DNA from: Candidatus Omnitrophota bacterium | Lineage (GTDB): Bacteria > Omnitrophota > Omnitrophia > Omnitrophales > Danuiimicrobiaceae | Direction: 5' to 3' | Length of the DNA stretch: 36,184 bases | Assembly: GCA_023247075.1 (NCBI GenBank) | Contig: JAHFHD010000006.1 | Location: 1-36,184 of the forward strand | Shown here: piece after piece, positions 9,521 to 19,240 of the stretch | How the letters are laid out: each line of letters starts with the position of its first letter | How positions within the stretch are numbered: the stretch's first letter is position 1 | Notes under the pieces: generated by a model | Databases searched by the model: none | What the model saw: the letters and a program-made list of their open reading frames with translations, nothing else | What the model was told of the DNA's origin: nothing | Translations under genes and position numbers: made by a program

Positions 9521-10276
9521 ATGAAAGCAGTTTTCCTTTGCGCTGGCTACGGAACCCGCCTGTACCCGTTGACCATTGACCGGCCAAAAGCACTTCTTGA
9601 GATTGCCGGTGCCCCACTTTTAAATCATTTGATTGCGAAATTAAAAATGATTCGGGGACTAAATGAGATTATTTTGGTCTCCAATTCAAAGTTCTACCAG
9701 TCGTTTTGTGATTGGAAACAGTCTCTTTCAGTTTCTGCCCAAGTTCATGTGATTGATGACGGCACAACGAGCAATGAAAACCGGCTGGGGGCCATTCGCG
9801 ACTTAAAGTTGGCGCTTGATGAGCGGCGCGTTAAGGATGATGTCCTCGTTCTTGCAAGTGATAATTTGTTTGACGCCGACATTACTTCTTTTGTATCTTA
9901 CGCAGAACAGAAAAATGCGCCTGCGGCTGTTGGTGTGTTTGATGTCCTTGATTTATTAATGGCGTCAAAGTATGGAATTGTCAAGACAGATGCAGCAGGG
10001 CAAGTAACGGATTTTTTTGAGAAACCAAAAGATCCGCCTTCAACCCTCGCTTCTATGGGTATTTATTACCTCAAGGCAAATACATTGCCATTTATTGCGG
10101 AATATCTTGCGGAAAATAAAAATCCAGATGCGCCGGGGTATTACATGGATTGGCTTTCCAAGAAAACGCGTCTTTACGCGTTCCGATTTTTGGGGAAGTG
10201 GTTTGACATCGGTGATGTGAAGTCTTATGAAGCGGCTAACACTTATTTTAAACAAATTGCACCGCATTCAAATTGA
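9521..10276 (+). CDS. Sugar-phosphate nucleotidyltransferase
   Basis: MKAVFLCAGYGTRLYPLTIDRPKALLEIAGAPLLNHL NTP-transferase signature; GKWFDIGDVKSYEAAN near C-terminus. Confidence 0.9.
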   Translation: MKAVFLCAGYGTRLYPLTIDRPKALLEIAGAPLLNHLIAKLKMIRGLNEIILVSNSKFYQSFCDWKQSLSVSAQVHVIDDGTTSNENRLGAIRDLKLALDERRVKDDVLVLASDNLFDADITSFVSYAEQKNAPAAVGVFDVLDLLMASKYGIVKTDAAGQVTDFFEKPKDPPSTLASMGIYYLKANTLPFIAEYLAENKNPDAPGYYMDWLSKKTRLYAFRFLGKWFDIGDVKSYEAANTYFKQIAPHSN

Positions 10277-10354
10277 GGCCAATAGAATTTTTGCGTCGAA
10301 CATAATTGGTGAAACGTTCATCCTAAATTCATGAAGAAACGGAGAAAAAAAACT

Positions 10355-11521
10355 ATGAGCATAAAAACAGAAAAGCATTTATTCACTTCAGAATCTGTGA
10401 GCGAGGGCCATCCGGACAAGGTGTGCGACCAGGTGTCAGATGCCATATTAGATGAATACTTAGCGCAAGATCCTTTTGCGCGGGTGGCGTGCGAAGCGCT
10501 TGTCGCGAGAAATCAGTTAATTGTCGCTGGTGAAATTACAGCAAATGCAAAGGTGGATGTTTCAAAAACGGTTCGCTCTGTTATTCAGGAAATTGGCTAT
10601 GACCGGCCTGAACTTGGTTTTGATTTTAGCTCATGCAACATTGTGACTTATCTCCATCAGCAATCTCCTGACATTGCGCTTGGTGTGGACCGCGGGGGAG
10701 CGGGTGACCAGGGAATGATGTTTGGCTATGCAACTAGTGAGACGCCTGAATTTATGCCGCTTCCGATTATGCTTGCGCATCAGCTGGTTTATGAGCTTGC
10801 TCAAATTCGCAAACGCAAAGAGTTAAAATATTTGCGTCCGGATGCCAAAAGTCAGGTGACGGTGGAATATGATGGAGGCAAACCGGTTCGCGTTGCCGCG
10901 GTTGTGGTGAGCACACAGCATGATGGTGATGTGTCGCTAGAAACAATTGAGCGTGATATACGCGAGATTTTAATTCCCCGAATCATTCCTGGAGAATATT
11001 TGAGCGAAGCCACTCAAATTTTTGTGAATCCAACCGGCCGATTTGAAGTGGGCGGCCCTGTGGGCGACACAGGGTTGACAGGCCGCAAAATCATTGTCGA
11101 TACCTATGGCGGCGCCAGCGCGCACGGCGGCGGTGCTTTTAGCGGAAAAGACCCATCAAAGGTAGACCGCTCTGCCTCTTATTTTGCGCGTTATGCAGCT
11201 AAAAATGTGGTAGCTGCCGGACTTGCGTCCCGATGCGAAATCCAAGTGGCGTACGCAATTGGTGTTCGAGAACCTGTTTCAATTATGGTGAATACATTTG
11301 GGACGGGAATTGTCTCAGATGAACAAATCGTAAATGCCTTAAGGCAGACCCTAGATTTTACGCCGCTTGGAATTATTGAGCGGCTTCAACTTAGGCGTCC
11401 TATTTTTAGAAAAACCGCAGCGTATGGACATTTTGGACGAACGGACAAGGATTTTACTTGGGAAAAAACAGATGCAGCTGAAACGCTTAAAGCGGCACTC
11501 TTAAAAACTGCCACTGCATAA
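10355..11521 (+). CDS. metK: S-adenosylmethionine synthetase
   Basis: [56 protein letters not shown] 10355 has an upstream GGAG; ORF-track ATG is 10331. Confidence 0.97.
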   Translation: MSIKTEKHLFTSESVSEGHPDKVCDQVSDAILDEYLAQDPFARVACEALVARNQLIVAGEITANAKVDVSKTVRSVIQEIGYDRPELGFDFSSCNIVTYLHQQSPDIALGVDRGGAGDQGMMFGYATSETPEFMPLPIMLAHQLVYELAQIRKRKELKYLRPDAKSQVTVEYDGGKPVRVAAVVVSTQHDGDVSLETIERDIREILIPRIIPGEYLSEATQIFVNPTGRFEVGGPVGDTGLTGRKIIVDTYGGASAHGGGAFSGKDPSKVDRSASYFARYAAKNVVAAGLASRCEIQVAYAIGVREPVSIMVNTFGTGIVSDEQIVNALRQTLDFTPLGIIERLQLRRPIFRKTAAYGHFGRTDKDFTWEKTDAAETLKAALLKTATA

Positions 11522-11527
11522 CTTGTA

Positions 11528-11621
11528 CTTAGTTACTCGAGTTTGGCACTTTTCTTTTCCCCTCGCCCCCAATGGGGGAGAGGGGGTTAATTTAAAAAAG
11601 TGCCAAACTCGAGCTTAGTTA
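11528..11621. mobile_element. MITE-like palindromic element (11536-11613) flanked by 8-bp direct repeats CTTAGTTA
   Basis: Perfect 18-bp inverted repeats CTCGAGTTTGGCACTTTT (11536-11553) and AAAAGTGCCAAACTCGAG (11596-11613), inner CCCCTC-GCCCCC-AAT-GGGGG-A-GAGGGG; CTTAGTTA at 11528-11535 and 11614-11621. Confidence 0.8.
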
Positions 11622-11654
11622 GACAAATTAATTAATCGTCGGTAAGACCTTTAA

Positions 11655-12950
<1,296 letters not shown>

Positions 12951-12964
12951 CAATTCACTTACCT

Positions 12965-13009
12965 AATTGAATGGGCCGGGACATTTTTCCGGCCTGTTCA
13001 ATTTTTTTT
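12965..13009 (+). terminator. Intrinsic terminator after ahcY
   Basis: AATTGAA-tg-GGCCGG...CCGGCC-tg-TTCAATT followed by a T run. Confidence 0.88.
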
Positions 13010-13102
13010 GCCAGCCTTAAGTTTCAAGCATTTCCTCTCTTTCTCCACTAAGCAATATCTCGAATCTTCATATTAATTTATTTTAGTAAGCCTTCGCTTT
13101 TC

Positions 13103-13132
13103 TTGACAGGCTTTCCTCGTTCCAGGCATATT
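13103..13132 (+). promoter_or_regulatory. Candidate sigma70-type promoter for the signalling cluster
   Basis: TTGACA (13103-13108), 18-nt spacer, CATATT (13127-13132). Confidence 0.5.
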
Positions 13133-13219
13133 TTAATCAACCTTAGCTAAGTCATGCATCTATTGGCTTGTGCTGTCAAAAACTAAATTAACCATCCAGT
13201 AAAAAAGGTACTTAAAGTA

Positions 13220-13402
13220 ATGCCGGACAAATCATTTCTCACAATTGAAGATGTAGCTGCGCGATTTGGAATCAACTCGTCAACCGTCTACCGGCTTGCC
13301 CAGCAGGGAAAAATTCCAGCTTTTAAAATTGGTTCTCAATGGCGTTTTAGTAAAGAGTTACTCGACAAATGGGTCATGAACCGCGTGAATTTGGAGTCAT
13401 AA
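13220..13402 (+). CDS. Excisionase-family helix-turn-helix DNA-binding protein
   Basis: FLTIEDVAARFGINSSTVYRLAQQGKIPAFKIGSQWRFSKELLDKWV is the typical small MerR/excisionase wHTH pattern. Confidence 0.85.
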   Translation: MPDKSFLTIEDVAARFGINSSTVYRLAQQGKIPAFKIGSQWRFSKELLDKWVMNRVNLES

Positions 13403-13409
13403 GATCAAG

Positions 13410-14453
13410 ATGAAATCAATCAAACGGCATATTATTTATTTTTGGGTCCCGACAATTATTTTGGCTGGATTTTTTCACTCGCACCTTGTTTTTGCAGAAG
13501 TGGGACCTGTTTCCAAAAACGCTGTCGCAAGCGACGTGAAAATTACCCGAGAAGAAATCACTTCTGCTGACGTATTTCAAAGAGCTCAAGTATTTCAAAA
13601 TGAACTTAAACTTATTTGCTACGAACTCGGGGTGTCTCAAGCTGAAGCCATGTCGCTTCAAGTGTCAAATGCCGAGATGCGAGATGTTTATTACCAGGCC
13701 ATTCAACTTTTTGAGCGCTCAAGAGAGTTGTCGATTGAGTATCAAGGATATCCAAGTACAGACGAAAGCTCTCTCTTTTTGAATGACCCACAGGCATTTG
13801 ACGTTTGGACGGTGATGGGCAGTGCGCTTGAGTATTTGAATGGAATTAAGAAAAAACTGGGTACTTTAAATCAAGAGGGTGATGGACTCCCTCGTGACAA
13901 TTCAAATCAGCCGAATTTGAACAATCTTTTGACCATGATGATTCAATTAAATCATGAGATGGACGCAGCTTCGCCTCAAGGTGTTTCTCTAAGTGATGGG
14001 TATCAAGGCATTACGTTTGCTATTGGATATTCAGCGAGGCTGCTGAGCGTGTTTCCAGATGCCAAGAGAATTCCAGATGCACCTCCGATTGAACATGGCA
14101 AGCGCTTGATTGATGTTAAGGAAAGACTGATTCAATGTGATCATTTCATTCGAGAAATTGCCCGCGTTTCTCAAGTGCCTCTTCTTTCGGTGGAGCAGAA
14201 GAATGATGTTAAAAGTCATGTGACTTCAAGCGATATTTATGATTTTTCGTTTTTACTGGTCGCTAAACTTTCAGCATTACACAATCGATTGAAGGATTCA
14301 CAAGCGCTTCCCGAAGCTTATTTTTCTGGACAAAAAATTCCTGCGCAATTGCATCAGCGCGCGGGCATTCTTGAAGATCAATTGTCTCAGCTGGTTCAAT
14401 TTGTCAAAGCGAATCCGAAGTGGCTTGAAACAACCGAGATGAGCCATGAGTAA
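13410..14453 (+). CDS. Uncharacterised exported protein with probable internal duplication
   Basis: N-terminal signal-like hydrophobic segment (IIYFWVPTIILAGFFHSHLVFA); helix-rich remainder, no recognised domain; overlaps the next gene by 8 bp. Confidence 0.7.
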   Translation: MKSIKRHIIYFWVPTIILAGFFHSHLVFAEVGPVSKNAVASDVKITREEITSADVFQRAQVFQNELKLICYELGVSQAEAMSLQVSNAEMRDVYYQAIQLFERSRELSIEYQGYPSTDESSLFLNDPQAFDVWTVMGSALEYLNGIKKKLGTLNQEGDGLPRDNSNQPNLNNLLTMMIQLNHEMDAASPQGVSLSDGYQGITFAIGYSARLLSVFPDAKRIPDAPPIEHGKRLIDVKERLIQCDHFIREIARVSQVPLLSVEQKNDVKSHVTSSDIYDFSFLLVAKLSALHNRLKDSQALPEAYFSGQKIPAQLHQRAGILEDQLSQLVQFVKANPKWLETTEMSHE

Positions 14454-16794
14454 TGCACAAACTGGAATGTTAGAAATTGCGGAAGCAATCAATCAAAAAC
14501 GAAAAGTGAATCATCGGCAGAGCCTGGGCAAAAGACTTCTTTGGTCGCATTTATTGATTGCACTAGTTGGTGTGGTGATGCTCGTTGTGGCTCTTGGATT
14601 TGCCATTTGGCTTCGAATGAGTGCTTTACACCTCGTGGGGTTTAGGGGTCCTGCTGCAGTAGCATCATCTGCTGCACTGCAAGGAATTGAAGAGACACTC
14701 TCGGCGCTCAAAGGATGGATTTCTTTTCGTGCATCACAATATGCGTCGCAGCGAAAAAATGCGTGGCACGAAGAAATAAAACCTGCTATTCGCGAATTGG
14801 TGTCAATTAGCTCCCGGTGGACAGACCCAAAAGACCAAGCGCGTCTTGCGCGTCTTGCCGAATCACTAAGGGATTTAGAAGAATGGCAGTGGTGGGTGGA
14901 AGACGCGGCAGGGGAAGTTGGCAATGAACCAGCGCGCTTGCTTTTCTCTCGCTACTTGGAGCCGCTTTTATACAACGCTGTCAACATCAGCAAGTCGCTT
15001 ATTTCCCTCGAACTTAAAAAGCCGCAATCGAAGCAACGTTCCTTGATTTTGGGGTATCTTTCAGATTTACGCACTATTTTCTCAACCGTTCAAGACAAAT
15101 CTAATCAGTTTCTTGTGAGCGGCGACGGCAAAGATGAGGGGGAACTTCACAACAGTGTCAATTTAGCCAAGCTTCGCTTGGGCCAGTTAACTGAACGGCA
15201 ATATTTTTTGACTGAGGAACAAACGGAATTATTTGAGGCGTTGACTGAAGCTGTCAATTCATATGGAGTTTTGAGTACAAAATTGATTTCGATGCGCAGA
15301 TCCGAGCGGTGGAATTTGGCGCGATTTTGGTTCGCTCAAAAAGTTTCATCTCTTGCAGAGCAAAGCAAGCAATTTTTAAGCATGATTTCACAAATGCAGG
15401 CTGAGTTGATGACACTTGACGGCACTATGGTTTATGAAATTAGTAATGTGACCATTTTGGTTTCCCTCATTTTGATTGGCGGACTTATTCTACTTGCTTA
15501 CTCCATTGCTGCCCGCAGTTCAGTTCGGATTGTTCAGCCCATTGCTTCGCTTGTGCAGGCAACCCAACGCTTCGCCATGGGTGACTTGGATGTCAACATT
15601 CCGATTACAAGTGAGGATGAAATCGGCGAGCTTGTTGGGTCTTTTAATCGAATGAGGCGGACACTTAAAGAGCAGCGCTCCCAGCTTGAAGTTCAAAAGC
15701 GTGCACTTGATGAAATTGCCATTGTAGCGGAAACCGATGCTCAAGGCAGAATCACGTATGCCAATGACCGATTTTGCAAGGTGTCGCAATACAGTCGGGA
15801 AGAATTAATCGGCGCTACGCATCGACTTATTAATTCAGGATATCACTCAAAGGAATTTTGGAATGATTTGTGGAAAACCATCAGTTCTGGGCAATTGTGG
15901 CGAAAAGAAATTAAGAATAAGGCCAAAGATGGATCTCAGTACTGGGTCGATGGAACAATCGTCCCATTTTTAGGTGCAAGTGGAAAGCCTGAAAAATATC
16001 TTTCAATCCGTTTTGTTGTTACAGAACGTAAAGAGATTGAAGAGGCTCTGAGGCAGGCACTCTCAGAGTTGGGGCGGTCGAATAAAGAACTAGAACAATA
16101 TGCTTACGTGGCTTCTCATGATTTAAGAGAGCCGCTTCGAATGATTGCCAGTTACGCACAGCTCTTGGTCAAGCGTCATCAAACGACACTGGATGATGCT
16201 TCAAAGGAATATGTGGAAATTATTGTAGATGGGGCAAAACGGATGCAGCAACTCATTGAAGATCTTCTTTCGTACTCGCGCGTGGACACTCAAGGGAAGT
16301 CTTTTCAAGCGGTGGACGGTAATCGGGCACTTGAAACCGCACTGCAAAATTTAACGGTAGCGATTGGAGAAGCTCACGCCAACATTAAGCGTGATTCCTT
16401 GCCAACTTTTATGGGGGATGAAGGTCAGATTGTCCGTTTGTTTCAGAATCTGATTGGCAATGCTATTAAATTTCGGGGAAAGAATCAGCCGGAAATTCAA
16501 GTGACGGCTCGCCCAGAAAAAAACGGATGGCTTTTTAGTGTGCGTGACAATGGAATTGGAATTGACGCAAAATATTATGACCGGATATTCCAAATTTTCC
16601 AGCGTCTTCATACCAAAGAGGAATACTCAGGCACTGGAATTGGACTTGCTGTGTGCCGGAAAATTGCCGAGCGGCATGGCGGAAAAATTTGGGTGGAATC
16701 CGAACTGGGCGTTGGAACTACTTTTTATTTTACAGTGTTAGAAACACCATCAACTGAATTTCAATCTACTGGGCACGAGCAAAATCATGAGTGA
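14446..16794 (+). CDS. Membrane sensor histidine kinase (sensor region, HAMP, PAS, HisKA, HATPase)
   Basis: Two TM segments; HAMP RIVQPIASLVQATQRFAMGDLDVNIPITSEDEIGELVGSFNRM; PAS; LEQYAYVASHDLREPLRMIASYAQLL; HATPase DNGIGID and GTGIGLAVCRKIAERHGGKIWVESE. Confidence 0.93.
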   Translation: MSNAQTGMLEIAEAINQKRKVNHRQSLGKRLLWSHLLIALVGVVMLVVALGFAIWLRMSALHLVGFRGPAAVASSAALQGIEETLSALKGWISFRASQYASQRKNAWHEEIKPAIRELVSISSRWTDPKDQARLARLAESLRDLEEWQWWVEDAAGEVGNEPARLLFSRYLEPLLYNAVNISKSLISLELKKPQSKQRSLILGYLSDLRTIFSTVQDKSNQFLVSGDGKDEGELHNSVNLAKLRLGQLTERQYFLTEEQTELFEALTEAVNSYGVLSTKLISMRRSERWNLARFWFAQKVSSLAEQSKQFLSMISQMQAELMTLDGTMVYEISNVTILVSLILIGGLILLAYSIAARSSVRIVQPIASLVQATQRFAMGDLDVNIPITSEDEIGELVGSFNRMRRTLKEQRSQLEVQKRALDEIAIVAETDAQGRITYANDRFCKVSQYSREELIGATHRLINSGYHSKEFWNDLWKTISSGQLWRKEIKNKAKDGSQYWVDGTIVPFLGASGKPEKYLSIRFVVTERKEIEEALRQALSELGRSNKELEQYAYVASHDLREPLRMIASYAQLLVKRHQTTLDDASKEYVEIIVDGAKRMQQLIEDLLSYSRVDTQGKSFQAVDGNRALETALQNLTVAIGEAHANIKRDSLPTFMGDEGQIVRLFQNLIGNAIKFRGKNQPEIQVTARPEKNGWLFSVRDNGIGIDAKYYDRIFQIFQRLHTKEEYSGTGIGLAVCRKIAERHGGKIWVESELGVGTTFYFTVLETPSTEFQSTGHEQNHE

Positions 16795-17239
16795 AAAGAT
16801 ACGTCGGTCAATCAACATTCTTTTGGTGGAGGATCGTCCCGAAGATGTTCGTCTGACTCAGGAAGCGTTCAAACTAGTTTCCTCGGTCAAAAATTTGTCT
16901 GTGGCAAAGGATGGAGTTGAAGCGATGGCTTATTTAAAACGGGAAGGCGTTTATCAAAAATGTACCCGTCCCGATTTGATTTTGCTTGATCTCAATTTAC
17001 CTAAGAAAACAGGTTTGGAGGTGCTCAAGGAGATCAAACAGGATTCAAAATTAAAAAACATCCCGGTTATTATGTTGACCACTTCTTGCGCTGAGGAGGA
17101 TGTGGCGAAATGTTATGAGCTTCACGCTAATTGCTACATTGTCAAGCCGGTCGATTTAAATGAATTTGTAGAATGCGTCAAAGCAATTGAACACTTTTGG
17201 ATGAATACTGTGAAACTTCCAAATGAAATTGACGAGTGA
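16787..17239 (+). CDS. Single-domain response regulator (Rcp1-like)
   Basis: ILLVEDRPEDVRLTQEAF, LILLDLNLPKKTGLEVL, IPVIMLTTS, YIVKPVDLNEF. Confidence 0.93.
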   Translation: MSEKIRRSINILLVEDRPEDVRLTQEAFKLVSSVKNLSVAKDGVEAMAYLKREGVYQKCTRPDLILLDLNLPKKTGLEVLKEIKQDSKLKNIPVIMLTTSCAEEDVAKCYELHANCYIVKPVDLNEFVECVKAIEHFWMNTVKLPNEIDE

Positions 17240-17304
17240 CGCTTTTTTAAATTTACCCCCTCTCCCTCTGTTGGGGGCGAGAGGAAAAGAAAAGTGCCAA
17301 ACTC
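17231..17304. repeat. Second, decayed copy of the 11.5-kb MITE-like palindrome (opposite orientation)
   Basis: TTTTTTAAATTTACCCCCTCTCCC...GGGGGCGAGAGGAAAAGAAAAGTGCCAAACTC matches the reverse complement of 11536-11613; AAATT flanks at 17226-17230 and 17305-17309. Confidence 0.75.
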
Positions 17305-17324
17305 AAATTAAAGAGGAATAAGGA

Positions 17325-18839
17325 ATGGAATCGATTCAGGTGCTTCTAGTTGAAGACAGCAAGTTTGACGCAAGACTTGTAAAAGAGTACTTAGTCTGTC
17401 AGTCGGCTTTTGCTTCTAGCTACACCATTCATCACTTTCCACGGCTTTCGGAAGGTTTGAGCTGTTTGGCGGAAAGGAAAATAGATGTCATTTTGCTTGA
17501 CCTAACGCTTCCTGACAGCGCAGGTATTGAAACGTTGCGGGCGATTGCCGGAAAAGCGCCGCATATTCCAATCATTGTTTTGACAGGACTTGGCGACGAC
17601 CGAGTTGCCAGTGAAGCAGTTTCAAAAGGCGCTCAGGATTTTATTGAGAAGGGCACGCTCAATGAAAAAATACTTCAGCGCTCAATTCAATATGCCATTG
17701 AGCGCAAGAGGTCTGAGATGGATTTAAGAAAGGCAACAGAGGAACTTAAAAAGTTGGACCAAATGAAATCAGAATTTGTCTCAACTGTTTCACATGAATT
17801 AAGAACGCCTATGACGATTGTTCGCGAGGGAGTCAGTCAAATGTTAGATGGACTTCTGGGAAGCATTACGGGGGAACAGCGCCAATTTCTCACGATGACG
17901 CTTGAAGGAATAGACCGGCTCTCTGGAATCATCAATGATTTACTCGATATGTCAAAGCTTGAAGCTGGGAGAGTTGAGATCAGCCGGCATTTGGTTGATT
18001 TGACTGCGATTGCAAACCGGGTAGTTAGTGAATTTTCAAAAAGCGAGGCAGTTCTGAAAAAGAAACTGAATCTGAAAGTAACAGCTTCTGAACCGTGTAT
18101 GCACCTGTATGCAGACTCCCAAAAACTGACGCAGGTTTTGGTCAATTTGCTTGGGAATGCAATTAAATTTACAGATTCCGGGTCCGTGACAATTTCAATT
18201 ATTGCTCGCGAGAATCAAGTGGAATGCCATGTCTCAGACACAGGGCGCGGCATTGGTGTTGAGGATTTGCCAAAGGTATTTGAGAAATTTCATCAATTTG
18301 GGAGAACCCCGGGCCCTGGCATCAAAGGAACGGGTTTGGGGCTTTCTATTTGCAAGGGAATTATTGAACTTCACCACGGAAAAATTTGGGTGGAAAGCGA
18401 ACCAAACAAAGGCAGCAGCTTCAAATTTTTGATTCCCCGGTATTCAATGGAGCAACTATTCCAAGAAATTATTAAAGACCACATTGGAAAATCAATCAAG
18501 CGGGAAGAAGCCGTTTCATTTATTGGTCTCCATTTATCTGTGTCAGATGAGCAGAGCGCAGCGGCAAAGCTAGCGATTCACCAATTGGGCGAACTCGCAC
18601 AGAAAACACTCAGAAGAAGCGGGGACATTGTGGTCGGCATTGGCGGAATTAGAGTACTTGCGGTTTTAAGCGCCACCACAAAAAAGGATGCGCGAATTGT
18701 CGAAACGAGGATTCGTGAGGCGCTTAATCAATTTTTAATCAAAGAGAAGTTGCATTCAGAAATCAAAATCGAGCTTCGTCTTGCCGGCTTTCCGTTAGAT
18801 GGTTCGGAAGCAGATGAAATTATTAAAAAAATAATTTGA
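17325..18839 (+). CDS. REC-HisKA-HATPase hybrid kinase with degenerate GGDEF-like C-terminus
   Basis: N-terminal REC (VLLVEDSKFDARLV, VILLDLTLPDSAG); HisKA FVSTVSHELRTPMTIVREGV; HATPase DTGRGIG and GTGLGLSICKGIIELHHGKIWVESE; C-terminal RRSGDIVVGIGGIRVLAVLSATTKKDARIVETRIREAL. Confidence 0.9.
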   Translation: MESIQVLLVEDSKFDARLVKEYLVCQSAFASSYTIHHFPRLSEGLSCLAERKIDVILLDLTLPDSAGIETLRAIAGKAPHIPIIVLTGLGDDRVASEAVSKGAQDFIEKGTLNEKILQRSIQYAIERKRSEMDLRKATEELKKLDQMKSEFVSTVSHELRTPMTIVREGVSQMLDGLLGSITGEQRQFLTMTLEGIDRLSGIINDLLDMSKLEAGRVEISRHLVDLTAIANRVVSEFSKSEAVLKKKLNLKVTASEPCMHLYADSQKLTQVLVNLLGNAIKFTDSGSVTISIIARENQVECHVSDTGRGIGVEDLPKVFEKFHQFGRTPGPGIKGTGLGLSICKGIIELHHGKIWVESEPNKGSSFKFLIPRYSMEQLFQEIIKDHIGKSIKREEAVSFIGLHLSVSDEQSAAAKLAIHQLGELAQKTLRRSGDIVVGIGGIRVLAVLSATTKKDARIVETRIREALNQFLIKEKLHSEIKIELRLAGFPLDGSEADEIIKKII

Positions 18840-18851
18840 TTAGGAGAACCC

Positions 18852-19220
18852 GTGAGTAAAAAAATTCTGGTAGTAGATGATGAACCATTGCTTGTCGCTT
18901 TGGTGAAATTACGGCTTGAGTCTCAAGGGTATGAAGTGGTGGTTGCCTATGACGGTGTTCAAGCTTTAGAGGCGGTGAAACACTCGCAACCGGACATGAT
19001 TGTTCTTGATATTATGATGCCGGCTATGAAGGGTGATGAAGTATGTCGTCGGTTGAGGACCAATCAACAGACGAAAAATATTCCAATCGTTGTATTAACC
19101 GGGTCTCAGCATAGGGAATTTGCTGACCTATGCCTTGAATGTGGTGCTGACGAAGTGCTTCTAAAACCATTTGATTCTCAGGAACTCCTGCAATTAATCA
19201 AGAAACGAATCGCTGCTTAA
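18852..19220 (+). CDS. Single-domain response regulator (CheY-like)
   Basis: KILVVDDEPLLVALVKLRL, MIVLDIMMPAMKGDEVCRRL, IPIVVLTGS, EVLLKPFDSQEL. Confidence 0.95.
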   Translation: MSKKILVVDDEPLLVALVKLRLESQGYEVVVAYDGVQALEAVKHSQPDMIVLDIMMPAMKGDEVCRRLRTNQQTKNIPIVVLTGSQHREFADLCLECGADEVLLKPFDSQELLQLIKKRIAA

Positions 19221-19240
19221 TGAGACAGTTACAGGCAGGC

